NCBI GenBank assembly: GCA_017305935.1
Contig: JAFKJU010000025.1
Span: 124,001-188,000, forward strand
Origin: Hyphomicrobiales bacterium
Lineage (GTDB): Bacteria > Pseudomonadota > Alphaproteobacteria > Rhizobiales > Rhizobiaceae
DNA length: 64,000 nucleotides
Direction of reading: 5' to 3'
A program made the translations under genes and the position numbers. Within the stretch, counting starts at the first letter, position 1. Each line of letters starts with the position of its first letter. The notes beneath the pieces were generated by a model. That model ran no database searches. It was not told the DNA's origin and worked only from the letters and a program-made list of their open reading frames with translations. Positions 23,867 to 32,494 of the stretch are shown piece by piece.

Positions 23867-24625
23867 TCATAAAGGAGAGGCAAGTTTCGTGGTGATCGCC
23901 ACGCGCGGAATGCCGTTGGGGTCGAGAACGAACAGCACCTCGCTGTAGGCCTTGGTGCGGGTGATCATCGATGCGGCCTGCCGTTCCTGCCCGTGGCCGA
24001 ATTCGAAGGCCAGCCAGCCGCCGGGCTTCAGGAAGTCCAGCGCCTCCCGCACCAGCCGCTGCTGGATGGAAATGCCGTAAGGCCCGCCGTCGAAGGCTTC
24101 GCGCGGTTCGGAATCGAGCAGATGGGCGCGATCGCCGTTCAGCCGGCCGGTGGAAATATAGGGCGGATTGCACATCACCAGATCCACCTGGCCTTCCAGC
24201 CCGATGTTCCTGATGTTCTCGAACATATCGCCCTGCACGACGGTAACGCGATTTTGCAATTCGTAGCGCAGCACATTGTTCCAGGCGACCGCTACGGTAT
24301 CGGCGGTCAGGTCGCAGGCCCAGACGTCGGCGTCGCGAATCTGATGTGCGATGGCGATCGCCAGATTGCCGCAGCCGCAACACATGTCGATGACGCGCGG
24401 GCGCGCCGGACCCTTCGACAGGCGCTCGATGCAAACCTTGGCCAGCAGCTCGGTTTCCTTGCGCGGCGCAAGCACATTCGGCCCCAGCCGGAAGCTGAGA
24501 TCCATGAAAGTCGCCAACTTGTTCTTGAACGTGTTCATCTCCGGTTGCGAGAGCGCTACGTCTCCGGGATGGAACAAATCCTCCGCCATATCGGAGGGCG
24601 TTGATTGCCGATCATTGCGTGACAT
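23867..24625 (-). CDS. PrmC/HemK-like N5-glutamine-type methyltransferase
   Basis: A 252-residue SAM-dependent methyltransferase. The SAM loop is VIDMCCGCGNLAI (78-90) and the catalytic NPPY is at 153-156, the signature of enzymes that methylate Gln/Asn side-chain amides or exocyclic amines. The loop is Cys-rich where PrmC usually has DLGTGSG. PrmC's N-terminal domain is replaced by about 50 residues (GPNVLAPRKETELL is kept). The start at 24625 has GGAGG 7 bases upstream. A perfect AAGGAGGT site precedes an in-frame ATG at 24751, which would add 42 Arg-rich residues. It is divergent from asnB and may modify that pathway's product or its carrier. This role is inference. Confidence 0.7.
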   Translation of the reverse strand: MSRNDRQSTPSDMAEDLFHPGDVALSQPEMNTFKNKLATFMDLSFRLGPNVLAPRKETELLAKVCIERLSKGPARPRVIDMCCGCGNLAIAIAHQIRDADVWACDLTADTVAVAWNNVLRYELQNRVTVVQGDMFENIRNIGLEGQVDLVMCNPPYISTGRLNGDRAHLLDSEPREAFDGGPYGISIQQRLVREALDFLKPGGWLAFEFGHGQERQAASMITRTKAYSEVLFVLDPNGIPRVAITTKLASPL

Positions 24626-24743
24626 CGATTTTCCTCCGCCGCCGGGGCTATTGCACACGCCGCGCGCATACCTATGCCGAAGCCGGCGGCCCCCACGGCG
24701 GCGATGGTCCCACCAGAATTCGGGGGCGTAAAGATCGCGGTCA

Positions 24744-24779
24744 CGGCGCATGCGAGTTACCTCCTTCGCGTATGCGCCG
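24744..24779 (-). promoter_or_regulatory. Perfect Shine-Dalgarno flanked by inverted repeat in the divergent gap
   Basis: On the minus strand AAGGAGGT (plus-strand 24759-24766) sits 7 bases before an ATG at 24751, in frame with the methyltransferase. It lies between the arms of a 13-base imperfect inverted repeat (24744-24756 and 24767-24779, 2 mismatches). An mRNA stem formed by these arms would hold the ribosome site in its loop. The rest of the 283-base gap to asnB shows no clear promoter. Confidence 0.45.
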
Positions 24780-24908
24780 GGACGGCTAATCATCCCGCCC
24801 GGGGTAGTCCCTTTGCGCCGTTGCTTCGCCCGTGAAGCGCCGACAAGCTTGGTCTTGCGGAAATGGCGTCGCGAGACTTTGCGGCGAACCCTGCATTGTG
24901 AGGCGAGT

Positions 24909-26864
24909 ATGTGTGGAATTGTCGGATATTTCGGCCATGGCATGGCCCCTGATGCGGCGGAAATCGTCCTGCAGCGCATGAGCCATGCGCTGCGCCATCG
25001 CGGCCCCGACGATTCCGGCGTTCATGCCGAAATTGCTGCCGGCTTCGGCCATCGGCGTCTTTCGATCGTCGGCCTGGCCGATGGCCAGCAGCCGATGTGC
25101 AATGCCGACGGCGCGCTGTGGATCAGCTTCAACGGCGAAGTCTTCAATCATGTCGAACTCCGCAGAATGCTGGAAGCGAAGGGGTATCGCTTCCGCACCG
25201 CCTCCGACACCGAAGTGATCCTGCATCTCTATGAAGAGAAGGGCGACGCCTGCATCGACGAACTGAACGGCGATTTCGCCTTTGCCATCTGGGACAGCCG
25301 GCAAGGGCGGATGCTGGTCGCCCGCGACAGGATGGGCGTGCGGCCGCTGTTCTATGCCGAGCGGCGCGGCATGGTCTTCTTCGCTTCTGAAATCAAGGCG
25401 CTGCTGGAAGTGCCCGGAATCGAGGCTGAAATTGATCCCTTCGCGCTCGACCAGGTTTTCACCTGCTGGGCGCCTGTTCCGCCGCGCACCATGTTCAAGG
25501 GCGTTCTGGAACTGCCGGCCGGTCATTGCATGGTGCTGGATGGATCGGGTATGGCCATCCGGCAATATTGGGATCTCGACTTTCCGCAGGATGTCTGCGG
25601 CGCGCAGAACGAGCAGGCCATTGCCGAGGAATTGCTCGCGCTTCTCGACGATGCGACGGCGATCCGTATGCGCGCCGATGTCCCCGTGGGCGCCTATCTC
25701 TCGGGCGGGCTCGATTCCTCGGTGACCTGCGCGCTGGCGAAACCCTATGCCGCCTCGGGCTTGCGCACCTTTTCCGTGACCTTCGATACGCCGGAGCATG
25801 ACGAAAGCCCGTTCCAGCAGCAGATGGTCTCTGCGCTCGGAACCCGTCATTCCGCCGTCGCCTGCGGGCCGGAGGAGATCGCCGGCGCATTCCCGGCCGT
25901 CATCGCCCATACGGAAAAACCGATCATCCGCACCGCGCCGGCGCCGCTGCATGTCCTGTCGCGCCATGTGCGCGATGCGGGCATGAAAGTGGTGCTGACC
26001 GGCGAGGGTGCCGACGAGGTGTTTGCCGGCTACGATCTCTTCAAGGAGGCCAAGGTTCGCCGCTTCTGCGCCCGCCAGCCGGGCTCGCGTCGCCGACCGC
26101 TGCTCTTCAGCCGCCTCTATCCCTATCTGCCGGGATTGACCCAGCAGACTCCGGAATCCCTGGCCGCCTTTTTCGGTGCGAAGGGCGAGGATATCGGCGA
26201 TCCGCTCTTCTCGCATCGCCCGCGCTATCGCAGCACGGCAGCTGCGAAGCTCTTCTTTTCCGGCGATCTGCGCAAGACGCTCGAGGGATATGACGCCACC
26301 GACGAGATCCTCGCCCGCCTGCCCGGTGATTTCGGCCGCTGGCATCCGCAACATCAGGCGCAATATCTCGAAACGAAATTCCTGTTGCCGGATTACATCC
26401 TGTCGAGCCAGGGCGACCGGATGGCCATGGCGCATGGCGTCGAAGGACGTTTCCCCTTCCTCGACCACCGCGTCGTCGATTATGCCGCGCGGCTTAAGCC
26501 CTCGTTGAAGCTTCGCGGCTTCGCGGAAAAGCATATCCTGCGCCGGGCCGTGGCCGATCTCCTGCCGCCCGCCATCGCGCAACGCACCAAACAGCCCTAC
26601 CGCGCCCCCGACAGCCGTTCCTTCCTGACGGGACAGGAGCCGAATTATGTCCGCTGCTGCTTCTCCGCCCAGGCGCTGGAGGAGACCGGGCTCTTCAATC
26701 CGGCCGCGGCCGGGAAGCTTATCGAAAAATGCCGCCGCCAGACGGATGGCTTCCGGGACAACGCCGCCTTCGTCGGCATCCTGTCCACCCAGCTCTGGCA
26801 TCGGACTTTTACCAGACAATCCCTTTTGAACGATGGCGACCGCCTTCTGGCGGCAGTGAACTGA
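24909..26864 (+). CDS. asnB: AsnB-type glutamine-dependent amidotransferase
   Basis: A 651-residue class II amidotransferase. The start gives Cys2 as the N-terminal nucleophile (MCGIVGYFG) of the glutaminase domain (1-210; RHRGPDDSG, SFNGEVFN). The synthetase domain has the ATP loop SGGLDSS (265-271) and the EGADEVFAGYD motif. The enzyme moves ammonia from Gln to an adenylated carboxylate, classically aspartate. It opens a rightward set with an acyl carrier protein, an acyl ligase, a NadE-like ligase and a thioesterase. AsnB homologues in such sets often act on other carboxylates, so asparagine synthesis is not assured. An upstream ATG is in frame, but Cys2 decides the start. Confidence 0.85.
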   Translation: MCGIVGYFGHGMAPDAAEIVLQRMSHALRHRGPDDSGVHAEIAAGFGHRRLSIVGLADGQQPMCNADGALWISFNGEVFNHVELRRMLEAKGYRFRTASDTEVILHLYEEKGDACIDELNGDFAFAIWDSRQGRMLVARDRMGVRPLFYAERRGMVFFASEIKALLEVPGIEAEIDPFALDQVFTCWAPVPPRTMFKGVLELPAGHCMVLDGSGMAIRQYWDLDFPQDVCGAQNEQAIAEELLALLDDATAIRMRADVPVGAYLSGGLDSSVTCALAKPYAASGLRTFSVTFDTPEHDESPFQQQMVSALGTRHSAVACGPEEIAGAFPAVIAHTEKPIIRTAPAPLHVLSRHVRDAGMKVVLTGEGADEVFAGYDLFKEAKVRRFCARQPGSRRRPLLFSRLYPYLPGLTQQTPESLAAFFGAKGEDIGDPLFSHRPRYRSTAAAKLFFSGDLRKTLEGYDATDEILARLPGDFGRWHPQHQAQYLETKFLLPDYILSSQGDRMAMAHGVEGRFPFLDHRVVDYAARLKPSLKLRGFAEKHILRRAVADLLPPAIAQRTKQPYRAPDSRSFLTGQEPNYVRCCFSAQALEETGLFNPAAAGKLIEKCRRQTDGFRDNAAFVGILSTQLWHRTFTRQSLLNDGDRLLAAVN

Positions 26865-26872
26865 GGAGAGGC

Positions 26873-27151
26873 ATGATGATGTACCTGAAAGAGCAAATCC
26901 GGGCCTTTATTGTCGAAAGCTTCCTGTTCGGCGATACCACGCGCGCCCTGTCGGACGACGATTCGCTCATCGAGAACGATGTCGTCGATTCCACCGGCAT
27001 CCTCGAACTCGTCAGTTTCGTCGAGGATACGTTCGCCGTCACCGTCGCCGACGTCGAGATCCTGCCGACTAATTTCGATTCCATCGCCAGGGTCGCCGCC
27101 TTCGTGGCCGGCAAGTCGGCCGTTTCAGCCCCGCTTGCCGTGGCAAGCTAG
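26873..27151 (+). CDS. Free acyl carrier protein
   Basis: A 92-residue acidic carrier protein. The phosphopantetheine site is DVVDSTGILELVSFVED with Ser40, preceded by the LSDDDSLIENDV helix, as in stand-alone ACPs of specialised pathways. Fatty-acid AcpP has DSLDTVELV instead. A C-terminal Ala/Val-rich tail adds about 12 residues. Three ATGs follow each other (26873, 26876, 26879) behind GAGGAG, so the exact start is uncertain by two residues. It lies 8 bases after asnB and 14 bases before the ligase, which probably loads it. Confidence 0.85.
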   Translation: MMMYLKEQIRAFIVESFLFGDTTRALSDDDSLIENDVVDSTGILELVSFVEDTFAVTVADVEILPTNFDSIARVAAFVAGKSAVSAPLAVAS

Positions 27152-27165
27152 ACGTGGAGGCGGCG

Positions 27166-28719
27166 ATGCGTGTCGAGGATTTCCTGAAGGAAAGCGCCGG
27201 GCGATACGGCGACAAGACGGCTGTCATCGCCGGTGCGACACGGCTGAGTTACGCCGCGCTCGACGCCGCCTCCGACCGGCTGGCCGCGCGCCTGCAGGAG
27301 GGCGGGGTCATGCCGGGCGACCGCGTCGTCATCTTCATGGACAATCGCTGGGAGGCGGTGGTCGCGATCTTTTCGGTGCTGAAGGCCGGTGCGGTGTTCA
27401 GCCCGGTCAATCCCTCCACCAAGGCGGCCAAGCTCGCCTATGTCTTGCGCAATTGCCGGGCGCGGGCGGTCATCGCGCAGGCCAGTCTCCGTCCGGTGCT
27501 GGACGAGGCGCTCGCCGAGGCCCCGGATGTCGTCCTCACCGTCATCTCGGGAGAGACGCAGGCGCTGCCGCCCGGCGCCCTCGGCTTTATGGACTGCATC
27601 TGCGGCGACGCCCGGCCGATGCCCTATGGCGGTATCGATATCGATCTCGCCATGCTGATCTACACCTCGGGTTCGACCGGCCGCCCCAAGGGGGTGATGA
27701 TGACCCATCGCAACATCGAGGCGGCCTCGCGCTCGATCACGACCTACCTCGAAAACACGCCCGACGACATCATCCTCAACGTGTTGCCGGTCGCCTTCGA
27801 TTACGGCCTCTACCAGGTGCTGATGGCCATACGCATGGGCGCGACCGTCGTGCTGGAAAAATCCTTCGCCTTCCCGCAGGCGGTGTTCGAGACCATGCGG
27901 CGCGAGAAGGTGACCGGCTTCCCGCTGGTGCCGACCATGGCGGCGATGATTCTCGGCATGCGCGACCTGCAGCCGGATTTCCTGCCGGGCCTGCGCTACA
28001 TCACCAACACCGCCGCCGCCCTGCCGCCGGAACATATCGCCAGGTTGCGGGCCCTGTTCCCAGGCGTGACGCTTTATTCCATGTATGGGCTGACCGAATG
28101 CAAGCGCTGCACCTACCTGCCGCCCGCCGAGCTCGACATCCGCCCCGGTTCGGTCGGCATCGCCATACCGAACACGCAGGCCTATGTCGTCGACGATGAC
28201 GGAAGGAAGGTGGCGCCTGGCGTTACCGGCGAGCTGGTCATTCGCGGCCCGCACGTCATGCAGGGTTATTGGGAGGACGATGCCGCCACCGCGCGCGTGC
28301 TTAAACCCGGCTTCAACCCCTGGGAAAAGGTGCTGATGACAGGCGATCTCTTTCGCACCGACGAGGACGGTTTCCTCTATTTCGTCGGTCGCAAGGACGA
28401 CATCATCAAGACGCGTGGCGAGAAGGTCGCGCCCAAGGAGGTCGAGGCGGTCATCCATGCCATGCCCGGCATCGTCGAAGCGGTGGTCTTCGGCAGGCCG
28501 GACGCCGTTCTCGGCCAGTCGGTCCATGCCGTCGTCGTCGCGTCCAGCGCCGACGTCACCGAACAGGCGGTCATCCGTCATTGCCAGCGGCATCTGGAGG
28601 ATTTCATGGTGCCGCGCGCGGTGTCGCTGCGCACCGAACTGCCCAAGACCGATACCGGCAAGGTCAGCCGCCGGCTGGCCGCGGAAGACTACGAACGAGC
28701 CATGGAGTCTGTAGTATGA
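27166..28719 (+). CDS. AMP-forming acyl ligase (acyl-CoA/ACP synthetase)
   Basis: A 517-residue ANL-superfamily enzyme. Motifs in order: ATP loop YTSGSTGRPKG (166-176), MYGLTECKR, TGDLFRTDEDGFLYFVGRKD and a C-terminal KTDTGKVSRR with the catalytic Lys. Such enzymes adenylate a carboxylic acid and pass it to CoA or a carrier thiol. Directly after a free ACP, loading of that ACP is likely. The ATG at 27166 is preceded by GGAGG at 5 bases; a GTG at 27154 is also in frame. Its stop overlaps the next start (ATGA). The substrate is unknown. Confidence 0.85.
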   Translation: MRVEDFLKESAGRYGDKTAVIAGATRLSYAALDAASDRLAARLQEGGVMPGDRVVIFMDNRWEAVVAIFSVLKAGAVFSPVNPSTKAAKLAYVLRNCRARAVIAQASLRPVLDEALAEAPDVVLTVISGETQALPPGALGFMDCICGDARPMPYGGIDIDLAMLIYTSGSTGRPKGVMMTHRNIEAASRSITTYLENTPDDIILNVLPVAFDYGLYQVLMAIRMGATVVLEKSFAFPQAVFETMRREKVTGFPLVPTMAAMILGMRDLQPDFLPGLRYITNTAAALPPEHIARLRALFPGVTLYSMYGLTECKRCTYLPPAELDIRPGSVGIAIPNTQAYVVDDDGRKVAPGVTGELVIRGPHVMQGYWEDDAATARVLKPGFNPWEKVLMTGDLFRTDEDGFLYFVGRKDDIIKTRGEKVAPKEVEAVIHAMPGIVEAVVFGRPDAVLGQSVHAVVVASSADVTEQAVIRHCQRHLEDFMVPRAVSLRTELPKTDTGKVSRRLAAEDYERAMESVV

Positions 28720-29714
28720 GCGCGATCCTCCGCACCGTCCAACCGACGCTTTCGCCGCAAAGCCTGCGCATCGACGCAGCCGCCGAAGTCGGGCGAATCA
28801 CCTCGAACTTGCGCGAACAGGTGCATTTCGACCTGCGCCGGCGCGGGCTGGTCCTCGGTCTCTCGGGCGGGATCGATTCCAGCGTGTCGGCGGCGCTCGC
28901 CGTGCGGGCGCTGGGATCGAATGCGGTTTTTGCGCTGCTGATGCCGGAAAACGATTCCGATCCCGAAAGTCTGGCGCTCGGCCGCAGGGTGGCGGAGACC
29001 TTCGGCATCAAATGGACCGTCGAGGATATCGGCCCGATCCTTGCTGCCATGGATTGCTACGGACGCCGCGATGCCGCGATCCGCAGCATCGAGCCCGCCT
29101 ATGGGCCGGGCTGGTCCTGCAAGGTGTCGATCAACAGCCCGCTGGAAGGCGAGAGCTACGCGATTTCCATGCTGGTGCTGCAGGCCCCGGACGGCACCAT
29201 GAGCCGCCACCGACTGCCGGCGGCCATCTATCTCGCCATCATCGCCGCCACCAACATGAAGCAGCGCACCCGCAAGCAGATGGAATATTATCATGCCGAC
29301 CGGCTGAACTATGCCGTGCTCGGCACGCCGAACCGGCTGGAATACGACCAGGGCTTTTTCGTCAAGAACGGCGACGGTGCGGCCGATGTCAAACCCATCG
29401 CCCATCTCTACAAGTCCCAGGTTTACCAGCTTGCTGAATATCTGGGCGTTCCCGAGGACATCTGCCGGCGCCCGCCGACCACCGACACCTGGTCGCTCGC
29501 CCAGACGCAGGAGGAATTCTATTTCTCGCTGCCGCACGACCGCATGGACCTTTGCCTCTATGCGATGAACGAGAAAATCAGCGTCGAGGAAACGGCGGGA
29601 GCAACCGGGCTTTCAGCCGTTCAGGTCGAGCGCGTCTGGCAGGATATCCGTTCGAAGCGCAAGGCGACACGGCCGCTTCATCTTGCCCCGCTGCTCGTCG
29701 AAGACGTGTTTTGA
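28716..29714 (+). CDS. NadE-like ATP-pyrophosphatase / amide ligase
   Basis: A 332-residue protein of the NAD synthetase fold. The PP-loop is LSGGIDSSVSAA (49-60), and AIIAATNMKQRTRKQMEYYH and GTPNRLEYDQGFFVKNGDG match NadE regions that bind the second substrate. There is no N-terminal glutaminase domain, so ammonia would be free or supplied by the AsnB-type protein. It is longer than ammonia-dependent NadE (about 275), with an inserted GPGWSCKVSINSPLEGES stretch. Set in an ACP-ligase operon, it more likely activates a pathway carboxylate for amide formation than makes NAD. It overlaps the ligase stop by 4 bases. Confidence 0.75.
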   Translation: MSAILRTVQPTLSPQSLRIDAAAEVGRITSNLREQVHFDLRRRGLVLGLSGGIDSSVSAALAVRALGSNAVFALLMPENDSDPESLALGRRVAETFGIKWTVEDIGPILAAMDCYGRRDAAIRSIEPAYGPGWSCKVSINSPLEGESYAISMLVLQAPDGTMSRHRLPAAIYLAIIAATNMKQRTRKQMEYYHADRLNYAVLGTPNRLEYDQGFFVKNGDGAADVKPIAHLYKSQVYQLAEYLGVPEDICRRPPTTDTWSLAQTQEEFYFSLPHDRMDLCLYAMNEKISVEETAGATGLSAVQVERVWQDIRSKRKATRPLHLAPLLVEDVF

Positions 29715-29736
29715 ACCATCCGCGGGGGAGACGCCG

Positions 29737-30765
29737 ATGACCGAGGCAGACGACGATACACGCAACCGCCGGCTCGAAAAACTGCGCTTCTGGCGGCGCG
29801 CCTGCGCCGATCAGGGCGCGAAATGGAAATGCTACAACGACAACGGTGCCGATATTCCGCTGATCTTCTTTCACGGCGATACCGATATGGGTGGCCTTTA
29901 TGTGCGCCGCCTCGCTGCCGAATGCGGTTATCCGATCGCCGCCCTTGCGCCCCGCAGCATCGAGGAACCCGGCCTTCGCCCCTGCGTCGAGGCGCTCGGC
30001 AAGGATATGGTCGAAGATATTCTCGCCTTCCGTCCTTCAGGCCCCTATCGACTGGGAGGGTACTGCAACGGTGCGATCATCGCCTATGAATGCGCCCGTC
30101 GCCTCAGGGAGCGCGGCCACGAGGTCGAGGTCGTCGTGATGATCGAGCCGGCGTCTCTGAACACGCGGCCGGTTTTTCGCGCCGTTCAGCAATTGATCGC
30201 CGCGATGCTGCCGCCGCCCGAGGCGCGGTCGCTGAAGGCCCAGCAGCGTTTCGGCGATGTCATGCATGTCGTCTGGAACATCGGCCGCCTGCTGCATCTG
30301 TCGCCGCGCGAATTGCTGGGCCTCGTCCGCTATCTCGGCCATCGGCGCATGATGTGGCGCGGCCATCTGGTGGCGGGCGAACAGGAGGCCCTGGACCAGG
30401 AACGGCAGGTGCGGGAAACCGATGCCGCCTTCAAGACCTTCCACTGGCGTTCGGTATCGACCTATCTGCCGTTGCCGACGCAGATCCCGATCGTGGCGCT
30501 GTCGACCGGCATGGATGGCGGCGGGCGTCGTTGCGGCATGTATGACGGTGTGCAATGGGCTCGTGTCGCAGCGAATTTCCGCCATATCCGGCTGCGCGGC
30601 CACCATGCCACCTGCCTTTCGACCCATGTCGGCGAGCTAGCGTCCGACCTGAAATCCATCCTTCGCGGCCTGCCGCCGGGCAAGACCGAGCCGCCAGCGC
30701 AGAGGCTCGCCAGACAACAGGGCGATTTCACGATACTGGCGCTCGGCAAGGCCCCGGGTCCGTGA
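29737..30765 (+). CDS. Alpha/beta-hydrolase thioesterase with Cys nucleophile
   Basis: A 342-residue type I thioesterase-like protein. It has PLIFFHGD near residue 42 and the nucleophile elbow GGYCNGAIIAYE (107-118), with Cys110 in place of the usual Ser, as in some thioesterase domains of assembly-line enzymes. A candidate catalytic His lies in RLRGHHATC near the C-terminus. It closes the asnB-ACP-ligase-NadE set, 22 bases after the previous stop, and would release or transfer the carrier-bound product. Cys thioesterases favour transfer to a nucleophile over hydrolysis. No signal peptide is seen. Confidence 0.75.
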   Translation: MTEADDDTRNRRLEKLRFWRRACADQGAKWKCYNDNGADIPLIFFHGDTDMGGLYVRRLAAECGYPIAALAPRSIEEPGLRPCVEALGKDMVEDILAFRPSGPYRLGGYCNGAIIAYECARRLRERGHEVEVVVMIEPASLNTRPVFRAVQQLIAAMLPPPEARSLKAQQRFGDVMHVVWNIGRLLHLSPRELLGLVRYLGHRRMMWRGHLVAGEQEALDQERQVRETDAAFKTFHWRSVSTYLPLPTQIPIVALSTGMDGGGRRCGMYDGVQWARVAANFRHIRLRGHHATCLSTHVGELASDLKSILRGLPPGKTEPPAQRLARQQGDFTILALGKAPGP

Positions 30766-30845
30766 TGGCCTGATCCGACGACAGCCACTTGATCCGCCTC
30801 GCAATCCATGCCTCTATTCGTCCTTGAATCGGGTGAGGATTTGCC

Positions 30846-32414
30846 GTGGCAGCTTCGGGCATGACGACAGCCGCCTCGCGGCGGCGCAAGCCTTTGGCAG
30901 CCGCGGTCCCGTCCCAGGCGCAAAGTGCAACAGAAGAATTCGGAACGGGTGTCTTGCTGAAAAATTCCACGCGGGTCGGCCCCGGCTTTCCACAGGTCGT
31001 CGTTCTCGTCGGCGCAACCGGCGATCTTTCACGGCGCAAGCTGCTGCCGGGATTGTTTCATCTCATCAAGGCGGGCTTCATCCCGGGTTGCCGGATCGTT
31101 GGCGTCTCGCTCGACGATATCGACGCCGATGGTTTCCGCGCCATTGCCCGCGAAGCGCTGGAAAAATTCCTGACCCGCAAATTCACGCAGGCCGAGTGGG
31201 AGGCTTTCTCCGCCTCGCTGGATTACGTGCCGCTGTCGGCCGGCGCCGGCGTGCTGAAGGAAGCGGTCAACCGGGCCGAAGAGGCGCTGGGGCCGGAGAC
31301 GCGGCGCGTGCATTATCTCTCCGTGCCGCCCAAGGCCGCCCTGTCGGCCGTGCAGCTTCTTGCCGAGGCCGGGCTGGTGGAGCATTGCCGCATCATCATG
31401 GAGAAGCCGTTCGGCACCGACCTCGCCAGTGCCGTCGAGTTGAACAAGAAGCTGCATGAAGTCTTCGACGAAAAGCAGATTTTCCGCATCGACCATTTCC
31501 TCGGCAAGGAGCCGGCGCAGAACATTCTCGCCTTCCGCTTCGCCAATGGTCTGTTCGAGCCGATCTGGAACCGCAACTTCATCGATCATGTGCAGATCGA
31601 CGTGCCGGAAACGCTGGGCCTTTCCACCCGCGCCGCCTTCTACGAGACCACCGGCGCCTATCGCGACATGGTGGTCACCCACCTTTTTCAGATTCTCGCC
31701 TTCATGGCGATGGAGCCGCCGACGGCACTCGAGCCGGCGCCGATCTCGGAAGAAAAGAACAAGGTGTTCCGCTCCATGCTGCCGATCGAGCCGCGCGACG
31801 TGGTGCGCGGCCAGTATATCGGCTATCGCAAGGAGCCGGGCGTCGATCCGGAAAGCGACACGGACACTTTCATTGCGCTCAAATGCGCCATCGACAACTG
31901 GCGTTGGGCCGGCGTGCCCTTCTTCCTGCGCACCGGCAAACGCCTGGCCGAGGGACAGCGCATCATCTCGATCGCCTTCCGCGAGCCGCCGAAATCGATG
32001 TTCCCGGCCGGTTCCGGTGTCGGCGCGCAGGGGCCCGATCATCTGACCTTCGACCTGGCCGATGCCTCCAAGGTGTCGCTGTCCTTCTACGGCAAGCGTC
32101 CGGGCCCGGGCTTTCGGCTCGACAAGCTGTCGTTGCAATTCGCCATGAGCGAAACCGGCCTGATCGGCGAGGTGCTGGAAGCTTATGAGCGCCTGATCCT
32201 CGACGCCATGCGCGGCGACCACACGTTGTTCACCACCGCCGAGGGCATCGAGCGTCTCTGGGAAATTTCCCAGCCGCTGCTCGAAAACCCGCCGCCGGTC
32301 CGCCTCTACGACCAGGGAAGCTGGGGACCGAAATCGATCCACCAGCTCATCGCCCCACATGCCTGGCGCCTGCCCTTCGAGCGCGCCTGGCGGGATTCGG
32401 CAAAGGGTGAGTGA
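30846..32414 (+). CDS. zwf: Glucose-6-phosphate 1-dehydrogenase
   Basis: A 522-residue NADP-dependent enzyme of the Entner-Doudoroff and pentose phosphate routes. The NADP motif is GATGDLSRRKLLPGLF and the catalytic signature RIDHFLGKE is intact. The conserved EKPFG and WNRNFIDHVQI segments are present. It is slightly longer than most (about 490) because of a 45-residue Ser/Ala-rich N-terminus. The start is the GTG at 30846, with a GAGG upstream; an ATG at 30861 has no ribosome site. No pgl or edd follows, so zwf stands alone here, next to the thioesterase gene. Confidence 0.92.
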   Translation: MAASGMTTAASRRRKPLAAAVPSQAQSATEEFGTGVLLKNSTRVGPGFPQVVVLVGATGDLSRRKLLPGLFHLIKAGFIPGCRIVGVSLDDIDADGFRAIAREALEKFLTRKFTQAEWEAFSASLDYVPLSAGAGVLKEAVNRAEEALGPETRRVHYLSVPPKAALSAVQLLAEAGLVEHCRIIMEKPFGTDLASAVELNKKLHEVFDEKQIFRIDHFLGKEPAQNILAFRFANGLFEPIWNRNFIDHVQIDVPETLGLSTRAAFYETTGAYRDMVVTHLFQILAFMAMEPPTALEPAPISEEKNKVFRSMLPIEPRDVVRGQYIGYRKEPGVDPESDTDTFIALKCAIDNWRWAGVPFFLRTGKRLAEGQRIISIAFREPPKSMFPAGSGVGAQGPDHLTFDLADASKVSLSFYGKRPGPGFRLDKLSLQFAMSETGLIGEVLEAYERLILDAMRGDHTLFTTAEGIERLWEISQPLLENPPPVRLYDQGSWGPKSIHQLIAPHAWRLPFERAWRDSAKGE

Positions 32415-32494
32415 TCGTCAAAGGAGATTGCAGCCGGCGCATTCGCCGGCCACGACCTCATGGCCAGGCCTTGCTTTTGTCCCCGAGCTCTGCC

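Noticed and set aside
24556-24744. A 62-codon minus-strand frame with a hydrophobic Gly/Ala stretch before the methyltransferase, considered as a small precursor peptide
   Set aside because: Its GTG start is 15 bases from the nearest ribosome site and the frame overlaps the methyltransferase start; no modification enzyme suited to a peptide precursor is adjacent.
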